Assembly: GCA_050743265.1 (NCBI GenBank)
Contig: JBOGEN010000114.1
Location: 1 to 64,000, forward strand
Reading direction: 5' to 3'
Length of the DNA: 64,000 nt
DNA from: JBOGEN01 sp050743265
GTDB taxonomy: Bacteria; Actinomycetota; Actinomycetes; JBOGEN01
A model generated the notes under the pieces. It ran no database searches. It was not told the DNA's origin and was given only the letters and a program-made list of their open reading frames with translations. The position numbers and the translations under genes are program-made. Below are positions 48,418 through 57,822 of the stretch, piece by piece (position 1 is the stretch's first letter; each line of letters opens with the position of its first letter).

Positions 48418-49619
48418 GTCCCCTCTCCGGCGCGCGCACCCACCGGAGGGAGCAGCCGCCGTGCGCCGGCGATGAGCACGCTGGAGAGCAGCAGCGAGAC
48501 ACCGGCGAGCAGCCACGCCACGGGGTAGCCGCTGTAGTCGACGATAACACCGAACGCGAGCGGGCCCAGGCATGCGCCCGTGCTCGCTCCCGCCTGGATC
48601 AGCCCGGTGGACTGGCCGGGCTTGTCCGGGTACGCGCGCACGACGAGGTAGTTGACCAGCCCGGGCCAGCCCCAGCCGAGTGCGTAGCCGAGCAGCGGGA
48701 TCAGGACGTACGCCCACATCGTCCCCGTCGCGAGCAGGCAGAGCCCGACCCCGCCCGCGACCGCCATCAACCCGGCGAGGCTGAACCCGACCCGGTCGGA
48801 CCGGTCTGCCAGCAGGCCGACCAGGACACGAGCCGCGATGCTGAACATCGACCCGACGACGAGGAGAACGCCCGCGGCGACGTGGGAGAAGCCGTCGTGC
48901 ACGGCACCCAGCACGAGGAACGAGCCGAGCCCGTTCGCCCCCGAGGACGCGAGCGCCCACCCGACCGCCACCACCAGCAGCGCGCGGCGTGCCGCGGAGG
49001 GCAGCGGGACGTGCCCGCCGTCGCGGGACCTGCCCCGGGCAGGGGCCGGGACGCGCACCGTCCAGCCCAGGGCGACGGCGACCACGGCACACACGATGAA
49101 CACAGCGCGCCACCCGGTGAAGTACGCCGCCACCGGGACGGACACGCCACCGAGCAGCATCGCCGCGGGGATCGCCGACTGCTTGATGCCGAACGCCAGG
49201 CCCTGGCGGTTGCGGGGCGTCAGCCGGCTCACGTATCGGTTGGCGGAGGGTTGGATCGCGCCGTTCGACACCCCGGCCACCCCGAGCGCGACGACGAGCC
49301 CGACCCACCCGTCGACGAGCACGCCGATCGCGAGCAGGCTGGCCGCGGCGAGCCCGAGGGAGGCGCGCATGACCCGGACGCTGCCGAACCGGTCCGCCAA
49401 CCGCCCGCCGACCGGCGCCGCGAACGCACCGGTGGCGAAGAACACCGCCACCGCCAGCCCGAGGCGCGACGGGGTCACGTCGGCGTCGCGGGCAAGCTCT
49501 GGCGCGAGCGCGGACGTGACGAACACGGCGACGAGGCCACCTGTGGTGACGAGCACCGCCCCCGTCGAGGTACGGATCACGCTCGCCTGGGACACCGACG
49601 CGCCGGTCTCCGGAGCCAC
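48414..49619 (-). CDS. MFS transporter (first of a coupled pair)
   Basis: 401 residues from GTG at 49619 with GAGGAGGA upstream. About 12 helices: VLVTTGGLVAVFVTSALAPE, FFATGAFAAPVGGRLADRFG, LGVAGVSNGAIQPSANRYVS, FGIKQSAIPAAMLLGGVSVP. It resembles CynX/nitrate-type members that import organic anions. The pairing of two different MFS proteins by start/stop overlap is unusual and may mean a shared substrate or uptake and export of an intermediate. Confidence 0.85.
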   Translation of the reverse strand: MAPETGASVSQASVIRTSTGAVLVTTGGLVAVFVTSALAPELARDADVTPSRLGLAVAVFFATGAFAAPVGGRLADRFGSVRVMRASLGLAAASLLAIGVLVDGWVGLVVALGVAGVSNGAIQPSANRYVSRLTPRNRQGLAFGIKQSAIPAAMLLGGVSVPVAAYFTGWRAVFIVCAVVAVALGWTVRVPAPARGRSRDGGHVPLPSAARRALLVVAVGWALASSGANGLGSFLVLGAVHDGFSHVAAGVLLVVGSMFSIAARVLVGLLADRSDRVGFSLAGLMAVAGGVGLCLLATGTMWAYVLIPLLGYALGWGWPGLVNYLVVRAYPDKPGQSTGLIQAGASTGACLGPLAFGVIVDYSGYPVAWLLAGVSLLLSSVLIAGARRLLPPVGARAGEGT

Positions 49620-49741
49620 GTTCCTCCTCTTCCCGGCGTCGCGACGCGCCCGAGGGGCCTGCTGACCGCCCCATTGTCTCGCGTCCGCGGTACGGCTGGG
49701 ACAAGGCCATCCGGCGGGCCCTCACGCTGCGCCGGGAGCGG

Positions 49742-49793
49742 GCGTGCTGGGCGCGCGTGCTGGGCGGGCGTGCTTGGCGCGCGTGCTAGGCGC
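49742..49793. repeat. four 13-bp tandem repeats at a gene end
   Basis: Copies GCGTGCTGGGCGC, GCGTGCTGGGCGG, GCGTGCTTGGCGC and GCGTGCTAGGCGC run without spacers. The methyltransferase stop codon (minus strand, 49788-49786) lies in the fourth copy. Confidence 0.8.
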
Positions 49794-50532
49794 GCGTCCC
49801 GGTGACGAGCCGTGTCGGCAGGAACGGGCCGCCGTACCAGAAGCGCCAGCCCAGGTCGCGCAGGCCGACGGAGCGGACGCCGAGCCCCGGCAGCTGCTCG
49901 GCGTACTCGTGGGCGCGGCTGATGTCCGCGATGACGACCCGGCCACCCGGGCGCACCACACGGACCATCTCCGCGAGCGCGGCAGCCCGCTCCCTCGGGT
50001 CGTGCATGTGGTGCAGGGCGAGGCTGCTCAGCACGACGTCGAACGAGCCGTCGGGGAACGGCATCTGCGCGATCTCGCCCGTGTGCACCTCCACACGGTC
50101 GGCCACGCCCTCGGCGTGCGCGTTGCGCAGCGCGGGGTCGACCTCGTCGCCCGACTGGTCGAGGGAGCGCCACAGGTCGAAGCCGACGGCGCGTCCGCCC
50201 GTGAGCCGCTCCGCGGCCATGAGCAGCACCGCGCCGCGCCCGCACCCGGCGTCGAGCACCTCCTCGTCGCCGCGCAGCCCGAGGTCCGAGAGCACCTCCG
50301 CCCAGACCTCGAACTTGCCGCGCCGGGTCGTGTAGACGTAGCTGGCGAGGCACACCAGGCCCCCGATCGCACCCACACCGAGCAGGACCGCGACCACCTC
50401 GTGCCCGAGTACTGCCGCGACCACGGCGGCGACCACGAGGGCGGCGAGAAGGACCGACTGGACGCGCAAAACCGGGAGGCCGTCCACCCCGTACTCACCG
50501 CGGCGTCGTACGCGAACCTGCGCGGGACGCAT
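49786..50532 (-). CDS. membrane-anchored class I SAM methyltransferase
   Basis: 248 residues from ATG at 50532. Two hydrophobic helices at about 20-70 (VQSVLLAALVVAAVVAAVLG and VVAVLLGVGAIGGLVCLASY) anchor it. The catalytic domain starts with LRGDEEVLDAGCGRGAVLLM near residue 95 (SAM motif I), then VGFDLWRSLDQSGDEVD, IAQMPFPDGSFDVVLSSLAL and VRPGGRVVIADIS. It resembles small-molecule or lipid methyltransferases. It lies 64 bases after the MMPL gene on the same strand, so it may share a transcript with it. Confidence 0.82.
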   Translation of the reverse strand: MRPAQVRVRRRGEYGVDGLPVLRVQSVLLAALVVAAVVAAVLGHEVVAVLLGVGAIGGLVCLASYVYTTRRGKFEVWAEVLSDLGLRGDEEVLDAGCGRGAVLLMAAERLTGGRAVGFDLWRSLDQSGDEVDPALRNAHAEGVADRVEVHTGEIAQMPFPDGSFDVVLSSLALHHMHDPRERAAALAEMVRVVRPGGRVVIADISRAHEYAEQLPGLGVRSVGLRDLGWRFWYGGPFLPTRLVTGTRA

Positions 50533-50596
50533 GTCGCCACGTTCGCAGAGGCTCCGGACAGATGCGATCAAGCGTGGGTCAAGCGTGGCGTACCGC

Positions 50597-53002
50597 CTAC
50601 CGGGAGTCACCGTCCGGCCCCGGAACGGTGCCCTCCGGGATGTCCTGGGTCTCGCGGGGGCGCGGAACCACGCCAGCGCCATCGGGCTCGCCGGCACCAT
50701 CGGGCTTTCCGGCGTCAACCGTCCCGTCAGGGCCGGAGGAGCCGACCGGCTCGAGCACGCTCCCGTGCTCGAGATGCGGCAGCCACTCGAGCCAGCGGGG
50801 CAGGTACCAGTTCGCCTCGCCGAGCAGCTTCATCGTCGCGGGCAGCAGGACGGCGCGAACGATCGTGGCGTCCACGAGGATGGCCACGGCCAGCCCGACC
50901 CCGAACTGCTTGAAGATCATCATGGACAGGGTCGCGAAGACCCCGAACACCGCGACCATGACGATCGCCGCGCTCGTGACGACGCCTGCCGTGCTCTTGA
51001 TGCCGTGCACGATCGCGCGTTCCGTGCTCGCACCCCGGTCGTACGTCTCCCTGATGCGGCTCAGGATGAACACGTGGTAGTCCATCGAGAGCCCGAACAG
51101 GATGACGAACAGCAGGATCGGCAGGAACGGGTCGATACCCGCGGTGGACTGGAAGCCGAGCACCTCCTTGCCCCACCCGTGCTGGAACACGAGGACGAGC
51201 ACGCCGTACGCGGCACCCACCGACAGCAGGTTGAGCACGATCGCCTTGAACGCGATGACCAGGGAGCGGAAGGCGACGAGCATGAGCAGGAAAGCGAACA
51301 CGAGCACGAAGCCGAAGACCAGCGGCAGGACCGACTTCATCTGGGTGTTGTAGTCCACGGACTGGGCGGTGTACCCGGTGACGGCCGTCTCGGCGCCAGG
51401 GAGCGCGCCGACCGTGTCGGGCACGACGGTGTCGCGCAGGGTGGCCAGCGAGGCCTCCGACGCGGAGTCGCTGCCGTCACCGTCGACCGGGATGTCGACG
51501 CTGGCGACGGTGCCCGCGGCGTTGACGTCCACGGTCACGGGCTGGTGCAGCTTGCCCGAGGCCACGGCCTGGTCCTCGAGCGCGGCGATCGCGCCGGCCA
51601 CCTCGGGTGAGGTCACGTCGGCCGCCTTCACGACGACGGTGGCGGGGATCTCCGTCCCGGGGAAGGCTGCCTGCATCCGGTCGTACGTCTTGATGACCGA
51701 CAGCGAGTCGGGGAACGTCCCCGGGTCGGGCACGGCCGTCCGCAGCTGCACCGCGGGGGCGGCGACGAGCAGGAGGAACCCGCCGGCGACCACCACGGAC
51801 ACGACCGGGCGGCGCAGGACACGGTTGATGATGGCGCCCCAGATGCGACCCTCGCCGTCGTCACGGCGCAGCCGGCTCACGAACGGGACGCGCAGCCGGT
51901 CGACCTTGTCCCCCAGCCGGCTCAGCAGCGCCGGGAGCACGGTGAGCGAGCCGAGCATGGCCACCGCGACGACGGTCATCGTGGCGACGCCGAACGAGGC
52001 GAAGCCCTTGTCCCCGGTGAGGAACATGCCGGCCATCGCGACGAGCACGGTCAGGCCGGAGATGAGCACCGAACGGCCCGACGTGGCCGCGGCCGCCTCG
52101 AGTGCCGCACGCTCGGTACGCCCGGCGGCGCGTTCCTCGCGCTCCCGCTTGAGGTAGAACATCGAGTAGTCGACGCCGACGGCGAGCCCGATGAGCAGGA
52201 TGATCGCGCTGACGGACTCGTCCATCGGCACCACCTGGCTCGGCAGCGCGACGAGCCCCATCGTCGCCAGGACCGCGGTGAGCGCCAGCAGCAGCGGGAT
52301 CCCGGCGGCGACCAGCGCCCCGAACGCGATCACGAGGATGAGCAGCGTGATCGGCAGCGAGAACAGCCCAGCCTTCTTCAGGTCGTCGCTGAACGCCTGG
52401 TTCAGCTCCTTGTCCGCGCTCGCGTCACCGAACTCGCCGATGAACAGCCCGGGGGGCGCCTTCGCCACGTCGGCCACGTCGGCGACGATCGGGTCGATCT
52501 TGTCGACGGCCTTGTCCGGGTCGCCGGTGACCTGGAACTCGACGAGTGCCGCGCCCCGGTCCTCGGAGATCTGGCCCTCGTTGGCCGGGTCCAGGGGCGA
52601 GCGGATCTTCGTCACGTCCGGGTTGCCCTCCAGCGTGCCGAGGGTGTCCGCGAGAGCGGCCCGGAACGCGGGCTTGTCGACGGTGAGGTCGTTGCTCTGC
52701 AGGAGCACGCTCTCCCCGGCGGGCTGCGTGAAGCCCTCGTCCAGGATCTTGTCCGCACGGCCCGACTCGCCGGGGCCTGCGCTCGCCCGGTCGATCTGCT
52801 CCGTGCCGACCAGGTTGCCGACGAGGAACGCCACCACGACGAAGGCAAGCCACCCGAACGTGGCTGTCTTCCAGTGGCAGGCGCTCCAGTGCCCCATCCG
52901 GGCCGCGAGGTTTCGCCTCGGGTGCTCGGGCTCGTACGCGGCGTGAGCGTGGTCCTCGTCTCGGGGGGTCTCGAGCTCGTGGTCGTCGGTGCGCGGCTTC
53001 AT
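50597..53002 (-). CDS. MMPL family RND-type transporter
   Basis: 801 residues, preceded by GAGGAG. Typical MMPL layout with 12 helices in two halves: helix 1 FGWLAFVVVAFLVGNLVGTE, large loop (about 75-190), a first helix bundle with IILLIGLAVGVDYSMFYLKR (G-x-D-Y-S proton-relay motif), a second loop with VTVDVNAAGTVASVDIPVDG, and LLFVILFGLSMDYHVFILSR (second G-x-x-M-D-Y motif). It exports hydrophobic substrates with protons. No adjacent TetR regulator. The promoter is divergent with the acetamidase gene. Confidence 0.9.
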   Translation of the reverse strand: MKPRTDDHELETPRDEDHAHAAYEPEHPRRNLAARMGHWSACHWKTATFGWLAFVVVAFLVGNLVGTEQIDRASAGPGESGRADKILDEGFTQPAGESVLLQSNDLTVDKPAFRAALADTLGTLEGNPDVTKIRSPLDPANEGQISEDRGAALVEFQVTGDPDKAVDKIDPIVADVADVAKAPPGLFIGEFGDASADKELNQAFSDDLKKAGLFSLPITLLILVIAFGALVAAGIPLLLALTAVLATMGLVALPSQVVPMDESVSAIILLIGLAVGVDYSMFYLKREREERAAGRTERAALEAAAATSGRSVLISGLTVLVAMAGMFLTGDKGFASFGVATMTVVAVAMLGSLTVLPALLSRLGDKVDRLRVPFVSRLRRDDGEGRIWGAIINRVLRRPVVSVVVAGGFLLLVAAPAVQLRTAVPDPGTFPDSLSVIKTYDRMQAAFPGTEIPATVVVKAADVTSPEVAGAIAALEDQAVASGKLHQPVTVDVNAAGTVASVDIPVDGDGSDSASEASLATLRDTVVPDTVGALPGAETAVTGYTAQSVDYNTQMKSVLPLVFGFVLVFAFLLMLVAFRSLVIAFKAIVLNLLSVGAAYGVLVLVFQHGWGKEVLGFQSTAGIDPFLPILLFVILFGLSMDYHVFILSRIRETYDRGASTERAIVHGIKSTAGVVTSAAIVMVAVFGVFATLSMMIFKQFGVGLAVAILVDATIVRAVLLPATMKLLGEANWYLPRWLEWLPHLEHGSVLEPVGSSGPDGTVDAGKPDGAGEPDGAGVVPRPRETQDIPEGTVPGPDGDSR

Positions 53003-53137
53003 CGCTGCTCCTCCGGGCCCGGCCGGCGGTACGTGGAAGACAGCTCAGCCACCCTCTGAAACGCACCCTGTACCTGCAACGTACGCGCGCGAGGACACCT
53101 CGAGATCACCCGCGAGGGTGAGTCGATATCATCGGCT

Positions 53138-54508
53138 ATGACCAGCAACGGTGCGCAACAGCAGGCACGTGACGTCCTCGCGGCCGGCCTCGGTCGGCGG
53201 GGGTTCCTGATGGCGGCAGCGGTGGGCGCCGTCGGCGCGTCGTCCGCGCTCACCGGCACCGCTCGCGCCTCGGGCTCGGCGGGCGCCGCCGCCGTACGGC
53301 TTCCGCGCGAGGTACTCCAGCCGGGCAAGGGGCCGATCGACGGGGACCACTACCTGCCCTCACGGCCTGACCAGGTGCGGTGGGGGTACGTGCCGGCACT
53401 GGGCAGCGAACCGGTCCTGAGGGTGACATCAGGCCAGACCGTCACCGTCGACACGGTGTCGCACGAGGGCATTCTCGAGGACCAGGGCCGTGACCCGGTC
53501 GCGTACTTCGCCGGGCACGGCGTGCCGCGTCGCCAGGTGCTGCAGGACGCGATCGACGTGGCGCGCGAGTACGACAGGGCGCCGCGCGACTTCGACGTCG
53601 ACGGCCCGCACGTGGTCACCGGCCCGATCCACGTGGAGGGCGCGGAGCCGGGCGACGTGCTCAAGGTCGACATGCTCTCGATGCTGCCGCGAGTGCCCTA
53701 CGGCGTGGTGTCGAGCCGCCACGGCAAGGGGGCGCTGCCGCGTCTGCCGGACGGCGGCGTTCCCGACGGCATCGCTCTGGAGGAGATCATGCCGCCGGTC
53801 GAGACCGACGGCAGGGACACCGGCGACCCCACCCGCTACGGCAACGTGTCCGTGTTCACCCCGGTCCGCCGCGGGCACGACGGGGCCCCGAGCGGCGTGC
53901 TCCCGCGCGGACCCTCCGGTGAGGTCGTCTTCCCGCTCGCCCCGTTCATGGGCCTGATGGGCGTCGCCTTCGCCACCGCGGACGGACTCGTGGCCCCGCA
54001 GCTGAACTCCGTGCCGCCCACGCTGGGCGGGGGCAACATCGACATCAACCTGCTCGGCGTGGGCTCCACCTTCTACCTCCCGGTGTTCGCCGAGGGTGCT
54101 CTCTTCCACGTGGGCGACCCGCACATGGCCATGGGGAGCGGCGAGGTCGCACTGACGGCGATGGAGGGCGCGCTGCGCGGCACGTTCCGGCTCACGGTCT
54201 GCAAGCAGGGGTCGGCCGACGCGCCGTCCGTGGCGTTCGGCTACCCCTTCGTGGAGACGCCCGAATCGTGGGTGCCGGTCGGCCTCTCGGACCCCGACGG
54301 CTCCCAGGACGGCCAGCGCAGCGACCTCGACGTCGCGATGCGCCGCGTTGTCCTCAACGCGCTCGACTTCCTCGAGCACGACCAGGGAATGGACCGTGCG
54401 GTCGCGTACGCGTACCTCTCGGCCGCGGCCGACTTCGAGGTCTCGCAGGTCGTCGACCGGACGGTGGGCGTGCACGGAGTCATCCGCAAGGAGCACTTCT
54501 CCGGGTGA
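53138..54508 (+). CDS. acetamidase/formamidase family protein, Tat-exported
   Basis: 456 residues from ATG at 53138. The N-terminus has a twin-arginine signal GLGRRGFLMAAAVGAVGASS and an Ala/Gly-rich cleavage zone, so the enzyme is exported. The FmdA/AmdA domain shows TVTVDTVSHEGILEDQGRDP, VTGPIHVEGAEPGDVLKVDM, GGNIDINLLGVGSTFYLPVF and HVGDPHMAMGSGEVALTAME. The enzyme hydrolyses short amides to ammonia and acid. Extracellular members are less common than cytoplasmic ones. Confidence 0.87.
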   Translation: MTSNGAQQQARDVLAAGLGRRGFLMAAAVGAVGASSALTGTARASGSAGAAAVRLPREVLQPGKGPIDGDHYLPSRPDQVRWGYVPALGSEPVLRVTSGQTVTVDTVSHEGILEDQGRDPVAYFAGHGVPRRQVLQDAIDVAREYDRAPRDFDVDGPHVVTGPIHVEGAEPGDVLKVDMLSMLPRVPYGVVSSRHGKGALPRLPDGGVPDGIALEEIMPPVETDGRDTGDPTRYGNVSVFTPVRRGHDGAPSGVLPRGPSGEVVFPLAPFMGLMGVAFATADGLVAPQLNSVPPTLGGGNIDINLLGVGSTFYLPVFAEGALFHVGDPHMAMGSGEVALTAMEGALRGTFRLTVCKQGSADAPSVAFGYPFVETPESWVPVGLSDPDGSQDGQRSDLDVAMRRVVLNALDFLEHDQGMDRAVAYAYLSAAADFEVSQVVDRTVGVHGVIRKEHFSG

Positions 54509-54518
54509 CCCGCCCCGC

Positions 54519-55544
54519 TCACCCGCGGCCCATCTCGGCCCGGACGCCGAGCAGGCGCACCTTCCGGCTCTCGGTGAACCGGTCGAGCGCAGCCAACGCC
54601 TCCTGCTCGATCACCGCCGGGTCGTCGCTCGGCGTGCCGAGCGTGTGGCCGTGCGTGCGCGTGGTGAACGGGACGTAGCGCACCTTCACCACGACGCGGA
54701 TGACCGGTCTGCCTTCGGCGGCGACGTCGTCGGCGACCTGCCGCGCCAGGCGTACGACCTCGCGCCGCACGTCGTCGGCGTCGTCGAGGTCCTGCTGGAA
54801 CGTGGTCTCGCGGCTGCGGGAGCGCGCGACGTACGGCGTGCCGGACACGGGAGAGCTGTCCTCACCGCGGGCGAGGTGGACGAGCCACGGCCCTGTCGCC
54901 GGTCCGACGCGGGCGGCGAGGTCCTCCGGGCTCGTGGTGGCGAGGTCACGGACGGTGGCAATGCCCCAGGGGGCGAGCCGCTTGGCGGTCTTCGCCCCGA
55001 TGCCCCACAGCGCGTCGGTCGGCAGGTCCCCGAGGAGGTCGAACCAGGTGTCGCTGGTCAGCCGGAAGACACCGGCCGGCTTGCCGAACCCGGTGGCGAG
55101 CTTGGCCTGCAGCTTGTTCTGCCCGATGCCGACCGTGCAGTCCAGGCCGGTCGTCGTACGGACGCGCTCCTGGACCTCGCGGGCGACCCCCTCCGGGTCG
55201 TCGGTGTCGACGCCGAGGAAGGCCTCGTCCCAGCCGAGCTCCTCCACCACCGCGTCGAACCCGTGCAGCGTCGCCATCACCAGGGCCGAGGCGGTCTCGT
55301 ACACGTCGCGGTCGACCGGGAGGAACACCGCGTCCGGGCAGCGCCGTACCGCGGTCCGCAGCGGGAGGCCCGAGTGCACCCCGTACGCGCGGGCCTCGTA
55401 CGACGCGGTGCTCACCACGCCGCGCTTCGTCGGGTCGCCGTCACCCCCGACGACGACCGGACGCCCGCGGAGCTCGGGGTGGCGCTGCACCTCGACGGCG
55501 GCGAGGAACTGGTCGAGGTCGACGTGCAGCACCCATGCGGTCAC
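54519..55544 (-). CDS. dinB: DNA polymerase IV (Y-family)
   Basis: 341 residues from GTG at 55544, overlapping the regulator stop (GTGA). Y-family marks: VLHVDLDQFLAAVEVQRHPE with the first catalytic Asp, GVVSTASYEARAYGVHSGLP, and EELGWDEAFLGVD with the D-E pair near residue 105. Next come the thumb VGIGQNKLQAKLATGFGKPA and GIGAKTAKRLAPWGIATVRD, and the little-finger domain with RSRSRETTFQQDLDDADDVR. It performs error-prone bypass of damaged bases. It is shorter at the C-terminus than E. coli DinB and I see no clear beta-clamp motif. Confidence 0.87.
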   Translation of the reverse strand: MTAWVLHVDLDQFLAAVEVQRHPELRGRPVVVGGDGDPTKRGVVSTASYEARAYGVHSGLPLRTAVRRCPDAVFLPVDRDVYETASALVMATLHGFDAVVEELGWDEAFLGVDTDDPEGVAREVQERVRTTTGLDCTVGIGQNKLQAKLATGFGKPAGVFRLTSDTWFDLLGDLPTDALWGIGAKTAKRLAPWGIATVRDLATTSPEDLAARVGPATGPWLVHLARGEDSSPVSGTPYVARSRSRETTFQQDLDDADDVRREVVRLARQVADDVAAEGRPVIRVVVKVRYVPFTTRTHGHTLGTPSDDPAVIEQEALAALDRFTESRKVRLLGVRAEMGRG

Positions 55545-56203
55545 ACAGCGGCCGGTTCCGGCAGCAGGAACAGCGAGAGGAACCGTGCGACGGCGGCCTT
55601 CTCGCCCCGGACCGAGAGCGCCCCCGAGCGGGTCGCGTCGGCGAGGCTGCGCCCCCCGTAGAGCACCGAGGCCAGCGTGACCGGGTCGGACTCGACGACG
55701 GCATCGGGCGCCTCGACCCCGCCGGGGGTGATCTCGAACCGCCCGTCGTCGACGCGTGCGTGGAAGCGGTCCTCGCCGAGGACGATCTCGAGGCAGAGCC
55801 GGACCCCGCGGGCGGCCTGCGGGGCGAAGTTCGTGCGCAGCGACAGGACGCAGGACGTGATGCTCAGGTGCGCGTCCTCCGGACGGTCCGGGGACCTGGC
55901 CCCCCACCGGCCCAGGTCGCACATGATCGGCTCGAGCTGCCGGCCCCAGTCGGTGAGCTCGTACACGCTCGACCCGGCCGGTGGCGGAAGCCGGCGCCGG
56001 CGCAGCACGCCCGTCCGCTCGAGCTCTTCGAGGCGGTTGGCCAGCACGTTGGTGCTGATCCCGGGCAGGTCGGCCCGCAGGTCGGTGTACCGCTTGGGGC
56101 CGAGGACCAGCTCGCGGAGCACGAGCAGCGCCCACCGCTCGCCCACGAGATCGAGCGCGTGGGCCATCCCGCACGCATCGTGGTAGCTGCGCGAGGTCGC
56201 CAT
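55541..56203 (-). CDS. HxlR family regulator with C-terminal SCP2-like domain
   Basis: 220 residues from ATG at 56203. The winged helix spans residues 5-110: ACGMAHALDLVGERWALLVL, RELVLGPKRYTDLRADLPGI, STNVLANRLEELERTGVLRR. The C-terminal about 90 residues (VRLCLEIVLGEDRFHARVDD, PVTLASVLYGGRSLADAT) form an SCP2/sterol-carrier-like domain that may bind ligand. HxlR proteins often sense electrophiles or redox stress. Divergent from the BNR-repeat gene and coupled to dinB. Confidence 0.85.
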   Translation of the reverse strand: MATSRSYHDACGMAHALDLVGERWALLVLRELVLGPKRYTDLRADLPGISTNVLANRLEELERTGVLRRRRLPPPAGSSVYELTDWGRQLEPIMCDLGRWGARSPDRPEDAHLSITSCVLSLRTNFAPQAARGVRLCLEIVLGEDRFHARVDDGRFEITPGGVEAPDAVVESDPVTLASVLYGGRSLADATRSGALSVRGEKAAVARFLSLFLLPEPAAV

Positions 56204-56246
56204 GCCGGGGAGTGTAGACCCCGCACTTCGTTCGTCGCACTTTCCG

Positions 56247-56261
56247 CTTGTTTTCCACAAG
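56247..56261. promoter_or_regulatory. inverted repeat between hxlR-type gene and BNR gene
   Basis: CTTGT-TTTCC-ACAAG is a palindrome in the 105-base divergent intergenic region, close to the regulator start, in an AT-richer patch. A likely site for the adjoining HxlR-type protein; TTGACG at 56262-56267 may be a -35 box for the rightward gene. Confidence 0.45.
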
Positions 56262-56308
56262 TTGACGCTGCTAGGTTCCGTGGAGTCTCCGAGAGTGAGG
56301 ACCACGGC

Positions 56309-57424
56309 ATGAGCGGCGTACGGGTACTCGTCGGGACGCGGAAGGGCGCCTTCGTCCTGACGTCGGACGGCACGCGCAAGCAGTGGGACGTCACCGGCCC
56401 CCTTTTCGCGGGCTGGGAGGTCTACCACGTCAACGGGTCCCCGGCCGACCCCGACCGGCTGTACGCGTCCCAGTCCGGGGGCTGGTTCGGCCAGGTGATC
56501 CAGCGCTCCGACGACGGCGGCACGACCTGGGAGCCGGTGGACAACGACTTCTCGTACGTGGGCGAGCCGGGCACCCACCAGTGGTACGACGGCACGTCCC
56601 GGCCCTTCGCGTTCACGCGGGTGTGGCACCTCGAGCCGTCGGCGACCGACCCCGACACGGTGTTCGCCGGCATCGAGGACGCCGCCCTGTACCGCTCCCG
56701 GGACGGCGGCAGGTCCTGGACGGAGCTGCCGGCCCTGCGCACCCACCCCTCGGCACCGTCGTGGCAGCCGGGGGCGGGCGGGATGTGCGCGCACACGGTC
56801 CTGCTCGACCCGCGCGACGAGGACAAGATCCACGTGGCCATCTCCGCGGCGGGCGTGTTCCGCAGCGAGGACGGCGGCGAGAGCTGGGTCCCGTCGAACA
56901 AGGGCCTGCGCTCGGGCGGCATCCCGGACGAGGACGCCGAGGTCGGCCACTGCGTCCACCGCCTCGCACGCCACACGTCCCGCCCGGACACGCTGTTCAT
57001 GCAGAAGCACTGGGACGTCATGCGCAGCGACGACGCGGGCGCGTCCTGGACGGAGATCAGCGGCGACCTGCCCACGGACTTCGGGTTCTGCATCGACGTG
57101 CACGCGCACGAGCCGGAGACCGTCTACGTGGTGCCGATCACGAGCGACTCCCTCCACTACGTCATGGAAGGAAAGCTGCGCGTGTACCGCAGCCGCACCG
57201 GTGGCAACGAGTGGGAGCCGCTCAGCAAGGGCCTCCCCCAGCGCGACTGCTACGTGAACGTGCTGCGCGACGCGATGGCCGTCGACTCGCTCGACGAGTG
57301 CGGCGTCTACTTCGGGACGTCGGGCGGGCAGGTGTACGCGTCCGCCGACGCCGGGGACTCCTGGGCACCGATCGTGCGGGACCTCCCCGCCGTGCTGTCC
57401 GTGGAGGTGCAGACGCTCTCATGA
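56309..57424 (+). CDS. BNR/VPS10-like beta-propeller protein
   Basis: 371 residues from ATG at 56309, no signal peptide. The chain has repeated BNR blades with S-x-D-G-G-x-x-W: QRSDDGGTTWEPVDNDFSYV, YRSRDGGRSWTELPALRTHP, FRSEDGGESWVPSNKGLRSG, MRSDDAGASWTEISGDLPTD, YRSRTGGNEWEPLSKGLPQR and YASADAGDSWAPIVRDLPA. It is a photosynthesis-stability-factor/sialidase-like propeller without visible sialidase catalytic residues. It overlaps a MoaD-like gene by ATGA, a pair often seen in actinobacteria; the role is unknown. Confidence 0.82.
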   Translation: MSGVRVLVGTRKGAFVLTSDGTRKQWDVTGPLFAGWEVYHVNGSPADPDRLYASQSGGWFGQVIQRSDDGGTTWEPVDNDFSYVGEPGTHQWYDGTSRPFAFTRVWHLEPSATDPDTVFAGIEDAALYRSRDGGRSWTELPALRTHPSAPSWQPGAGGMCAHTVLLDPRDEDKIHVAISAAGVFRSEDGGESWVPSNKGLRSGGIPDEDAEVGHCVHRLARHTSRPDTLFMQKHWDVMRSDDAGASWTEISGDLPTDFGFCIDVHAHEPETVYVVPITSDSLHYVMEGKLRVYRSRTGGNEWEPLSKGLPQRDCYVNVLRDAMAVDSLDECGVYFGTSGGQVYASADAGDSWAPIVRDLPAVLSVEVQTLS

Positions 57425-57717
57425 TCCGCGTCGTGCTCCCGGCCCACCTGCGGACGCTCGCCCACGTCCATGGCGAGGTCGAGCTGGACGTGGCCGGCCA
57501 GGTCACGCAGCGTCACGTCCTCGACGCGCTCGAGGAGAGCTACCCGGTGCTGCGGGGGACGATCCGCGACCGCGACAGCGGGCGACGCCGGGCCTTCGTC
57601 CGGTTCTTCGCCTGCGAGCAGGACCTGTCCCACGAGGAGCCGGACTCGCCGCTGCCCGACCGCGTGGCCGACGGCACCGAGCCGTTCCTCGTCGTCGGGG
57701 CGATGGCCGGCGGCTAG
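57421..57717 (+). CDS. MoaD/ThiS family ubiquitin-like protein
   Basis: 98 residues, ATGA overlap with the BNR gene. Beta-grasp pattern: MIRVVLPAHLRTLAHVHGEV, LDVAGQVTQRHVLDALEESY, FVRFFACEQDLSH, and a C-terminal end EPFLVVGAMAGG. The final Gly-Gly is the mark of sulfur-carrier proteins of this fold, which are thiocarboxylated there. No ThiF/MoeB-type activator is nearby, so it may be charged by a distant enzyme. Confidence 0.8.
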   Translation: MIRVVLPAHLRTLAHVHGEVELDVAGQVTQRHVLDALEESYPVLRGTIRDRDSGRRRAFVRFFACEQDLSHEEPDSPLPDRVADGTEPFLVVGAMAGG

Positions 57718-57822
57718 CGCGCGTCCGCGGCGGGGCCGAGGCGCGAGCTGGCCTGCCTGAGTGGCCGGCTGGGCGGGTTCCTACCGTGTGGGTCGAGTCC
57801 CGACCCTTGCGAGGAGCCGGCC

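Noticed and set aside
53138..54496. Minus-strand 355-residue frame opposite the acetamidase gene
   Set aside because: His/Glu/Arg-rich antisense translation of a well-supported Tat-exported enzyme.
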